Below, one piece after another: positions 61,660-64,000 of a DNA stretch of 64,000 bases. A model generated the notes under the pieces. The model worked only from the letters and a program-made list of their open reading frames with translations. It was not told the origin of the DNA and did no database searches. Source of the stretch: Streptomyces ochraceiscleroticus. Lineage in GTDB: Bacteria; Actinomycetota; Actinomycetes; Streptomycetales; Streptomycetaceae. A program made the translations under genes and the position numbers. Every line of letters begins with the position of its first letter. Position 1 is the first letter of the stretch. The stretch is from assembly GCF_000720485.1 (NCBI RefSeq), contig NZ_JOAX01000029.1:1-64000 (forward strand). Direction: 5' to 3'.

Positions 61660-63654
61660 TTGCGAGGATCCGCCCCTGTCGGCGTCGCCAGACGCGACGC
61701 CCCCCGAACCCCCCGCAGCACGACGAGGAGGGCCGGTACCGCCGTCGCGGTGGCCGCCCTCCTTCTGCCACTGGTCTCGGCCGCGCCCACCGCCACCGCG
61801 GGCTCGGACGCCGGTTCGCTGCAGCGAGCCTTCGCCGACGCGTCCGCCCGGTACGGCGTGCCGCAGAGCGTGCTGCTGGGCGTCGCCTATCTGGAGTCCC
61901 GCTGGGACGGGCACCAGGGCGCGCCCAGCGTGGCCGGCGGCTACGGCCCGATGCACCTCACCGACGCGCGGACCGCGCTCGCCCGGGAGGCGCCGCACCA
62001 CAGCGAGGGCACCGAGGACGCCCGCGGCGACGACGCGCGCCCCCGCAAGACCCCCGAGGCGGCGCTGCCGAAGACCTCGGCGCTGCCGGCGCGGCTGCGG
62101 ACCCTGCCGAAGGCCGCGGCGCTCACCGGCCTGTCCGCGCGTGAGCTGCGCGAGAGCGCCGCGGCGAACGTCAGCGGCGGCGCGGCCCTCCTCGCCGACC
62201 AGCAGCGCAGGCTCGGCCTGAAGGCGAGCGCCGACCCCGCCGACTGGTACGCCGCGGTGGCCCGCTACTCGGGCGCGAGCGAGGCGAAGAGCGCCACCGT
62301 CTTCGCCGACCAGGTGTACGACGTGCTGCGCGACGGCGCGTCCCGGACGACCGACGCCGGCCAGCGCGTCACCCTCGCCAAGTCCCCGGGCCTGACGCCG
62401 GACCGCGCCCAGACCCGTGTACTGGGCCTGCGCGAGGCGCCGTCCGGGAACACCGAGTGCCCGTCCGAGGTGGCGTGCGAGTCGGTGCCCGCGCCGTACC
62501 AGGAGCTCGGCGACGACGACTACGGCAACCACGACCTGGCGGACCGCCCAGAGGATCAGTCCGTCGACTACATCGTCATCCACGACACGGAAGCGACGTG
62601 GGAGACGACCCTGAAGCTGGTGCAGGACCCGACGTATGTGTCCTGGCACTACAGCCTCCGGTCCGCCGACGGGCTGATCGCCCAGCACGTCCCGACCAAG
62701 GACGTCGGCTGGCACGCGGGCAACTGGTACGTCAACTCCCGCTCCATCGGCCTGGAGCACGAGGGTTTCCTGGCGGCGCCGGACGCCTGGTACACGGAGG
62801 CGATGTACCGCACCTCCGCGCGCCTGGTGCGGTACCTGGCGCGGAAGTACGACATCCCGCTGGACCGGCAGCACGTCCTCGGGCACGACAACGTGCCGGG
62901 GACCACCACCGCGTCGATCAAGGGCATGCACACCGACCCGGGGCCGTACTGGGACTGGGACCACTACTTCATCCTGCTGGGCAGGCCGCTGGTGCCGACC
63001 GCGGGGCCGCACGGCGGCCTGGTCACCATCCGCCCGGAGTACGAGGAGAACCAGCCCGCGTACACCGGCTGCGAGAAGGCGGGCCAGCCGTGCGCCGCGC
63101 ACGGCTCGGGCGCGGTACGCCTGTACTCGGCGCCCAACGAGGACGCTCCGCTGATCAAGGACGAGGGGCTGCACCCGGGGGGCGGTGACTCCACCTCCGG
63201 GGTGAACGACACCGGCGCCCGCGCCAGCACCGGCCAGCAGTTCGCGGTCGCGGAGCGGAAGGGCGACTGGACGGCGATCTGGTACCTCGGCCAGAAGGCG
63301 TGGTTCCACAACCCCGGCGAGGAGCCGACGGCGGTGGACGCCAGGGGCTGGGTGGCGGTCCCGAAGGAGGGCAGGACCGAGATCCCGGTCTACGGGCGGG
63401 CCTACCCGGAGAAGGCCGCCTACCCGGCCGGCGTCCCGGTCCAGTCGGTCTCGCCGCTCCCGTACACCCTCAAGGCCGGCCAGCGTTACGCGGCCGGCGG
63501 CCGGACGCTCGGCGAGTACTTCTACGCACCGACGTTCGACACGAGCAAGCACGTGGTCGTGCGCGGCAAGGACGCGTACTACGAGATCCAGGTCGGCCAC
63601 CGGGTCGGCTACGTCCGCGCGGCGGATGTCGACATCCGCAGGTCGGGCCGCTGA
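61660..63654 (+). CDS. Secreted N-acetylmuramoyl-L-alanine amidase with SLT-like N-terminal domain
   Basis: Exported cell-wall hydrolase of 664 residues. A long signal peptide with basic n-region (RRDAPRTPRSTTRRAG) and hydrophobic core ends near TATAGS (about residue 48). An SLT-like segment follows (SARYGVPQSVLLGVAYLESRWD, about 55-210). The Amidase_2 domain (about 300-440) has His308 in VIHDTEATW, Glu366 in GLEHEGF and His424 in GMHTDPGPYWDW as zinc or catalytic residues; SH3-like modules fill the C-terminal 200 residues. It starts with TTG: GAGGAGG lies just upstream and no ATG or GTG fits. Confidence 0.88.
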   Translation: MRGSAPVGVARRDAPRTPRSTTRRAGTAVAVAALLLPLVSAAPTATAGSDAGSLQRAFADASARYGVPQSVLLGVAYLESRWDGHQGAPSVAGGYGPMHLTDARTALAREAPHHSEGTEDARGDDARPRKTPEAALPKTSALPARLRTLPKAAALTGLSARELRESAAANVSGGAALLADQQRRLGLKASADPADWYAAVARYSGASEAKSATVFADQVYDVLRDGASRTTDAGQRVTLAKSPGLTPDRAQTRVLGLREAPSGNTECPSEVACESVPAPYQELGDDDYGNHDLADRPEDQSVDYIVIHDTEATWETTLKLVQDPTYVSWHYSLRSADGLIAQHVPTKDVGWHAGNWYVNSRSIGLEHEGFLAAPDAWYTEAMYRTSARLVRYLARKYDIPLDRQHVLGHDNVPGTTTASIKGMHTDPGPYWDWDHYFILLGRPLVPTAGPHGGLVTIRPEYEENQPAYTGCEKAGQPCAAHGSGAVRLYSAPNEDAPLIKDEGLHPGGGDSTSGVNDTGARASTGQQFAVAERKGDWTAIWYLGQKAWFHNPGEEPTAVDARGWVAVPKEGRTEIPVYGRAYPEKAAYPAGVPVQSVSPLPYTLKAGQRYAAGGRTLGEYFYAPTFDTSKHVVVRGKDAYYEIQVGHRVGYVRAADVDIRRSGR

Positions 63655-63664
63655 ACGACGACAT

Positions 63665-63700
63665 GGCGGCCGGCGGGGCCTTCCGGGCCCGCCGGCCGCC
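63665..63700. terminator. Bidirectional terminator, amidase / aldo-keto reductase
   Basis: Perfect 13-bp stem GGCGGCCGGCGGG / CCCGCCGGCCGCC with a 10-nt loop, between two convergent genes. Confidence 0.8.
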
Positions 63701-63716
63701 GTTCCGTTTCCGCTCC

Positions 63717-64000
63717 TCAGCGCCCGCCGGCCACCTTCCGGCTGCGCTGTTCCCGGCCCGGGCCGCCGTACGGGTAGTCGGCGGCGCCCGGGTCGCTCAC
63801 CTTGTCCAGCCGGTCCCGTTCCTCGTCCGACAGCCGCAGGCCGGCCGCCGCGAGGTTGTCGTCCAATTGTTCAACGGTCCGTGCGCCGAGGATCACCGAG
63901 GTGACGGCCGGACGGTCGCGTACCCAGGCCAGCGCGACCTGCGCCATGGAGACGCCGCGCTCCTCGGCCACCGCGCGCACCTCGTCGACGACGGCCCAGG
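63717..64000 (-). CDS. Aldo/keto reductase, C-terminal part (cut by window edge)
   Basis: The last 93 or so residues of an aldo/keto reductase, an NADPH-dependent carbonyl reductase. Visible motifs are SMAQVALAWVRDRPAVTSVI, LGARTVEQLDDNLAAAGLRL and LSDEERDRLDKVS, which are typical of the C-terminal end including the cofactor-binding GART-EQL segment. The 5' part and the catalytic Tyr lie beyond the right edge. Convergent with the amidase gene. Confidence 0.88.
   Translation of the reverse strand, partial: WAVVDEVRAVAEERGVSMAQVALAWVRDRPAVTSVILGARTVEQLDDNLAAAGLRLSDEERDRLDKVSDPGAADYPYGGPGREQRSRKVAGGR

Noticed and set aside
1..64000. tRNA genes, insertion sequences, prophage or attachment sites.
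   Set aside because: No T-arm-like sequences with clover-leaf potential, transposase motifs, integrase motifs or flanking target duplications were seen; composition is uniform across the window.

Overview
The window is high-GC actinobacterial DNA and almost certainly comes from a Streptomyces chromosome. The evidence is third-codon positions that are nearly all G or C, a Streptomyces-type 16S pre-rRNA leader at the left edge, a conservon (cvnA-B-C with a detached cvnD), an NsdA/NsdB-type regulator, a mycothiol-dependent formaldehyde dehydrogenase and frequent GTG starts. It is a gene-dense chromosomal stretch, with no phage, insertion sequence, tRNA or CRISPR seen.

Layout, left to right. 1-517: leader and promoter region of an rRNA operon reading out of the left edge. 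518-2774: crr-ptsI of the sugar phosphotransferase system. 2889-6068: an unknown actinobacterial protein and acetoacetate-CoA ligase. 6405-10255: a family 31 glycoside hydrolase, a secreted VanX-like D,D-dipeptidase and a DUF962 protein. 10282-14602: a spermidine/putrescine-type ABC importer operon (potA-D-B-C). 14852-16786: an EAL-CBS-GGDEF cyclic-di-GMP protein. 17161-19644: glpF-glpK for glycerol uptake and phosphorylation. 19794-25965: conservon genes, with cvnD cut off from cvnA-B-C by a GntR regulator and a TSUP exporter. 26338-29025: a small membrane protein, an IclR regulator and mscR.

29335-37317: three co-oriented genes with the order and architecture of a Wadjet/MksBEF (JetABC) SMC-like complex, but with no JetD nuclease. 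The Walker B of the SMC-like subunit reads LFLDNP, with Asn where the catalytic Glu normally lies. This is the most unusual system in the window.

37374-50166: a 5-oxoproline (pyroglutamate) island. It holds pyroglutamyl peptidase, a DUF969/DUF979 permease pair, a GntR regulator, the ATP-dependent 5-oxoprolinase PxpABC, an XRE-cupin/FAD-oxidoreductase/MHS-transporter operon, and a second, unrelated 5-oxoprolinase of the fused HyuA-HyuB type. Two facing operons in this island share a 28-nt promoter-operator element that matches at 21 of 28 positions.

50261-54578: two GT4 glycosyltransferases and psuK-psuG for pseudouridine breakdown. 54908-61201: a HEAT-repeat protein, a PAS/SpoIIE-type phosphatase, an NsdA-like regulator and an APH-type kinase. 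61660-63654: a secreted peptidoglycan amidase with a TTG start. The right edge cuts an aldo/keto reductase.

Gene starts were chosen from ribosome-binding sites and family length. Many long open frames on the opposite strand of real genes were discarded as high-GC artefacts.
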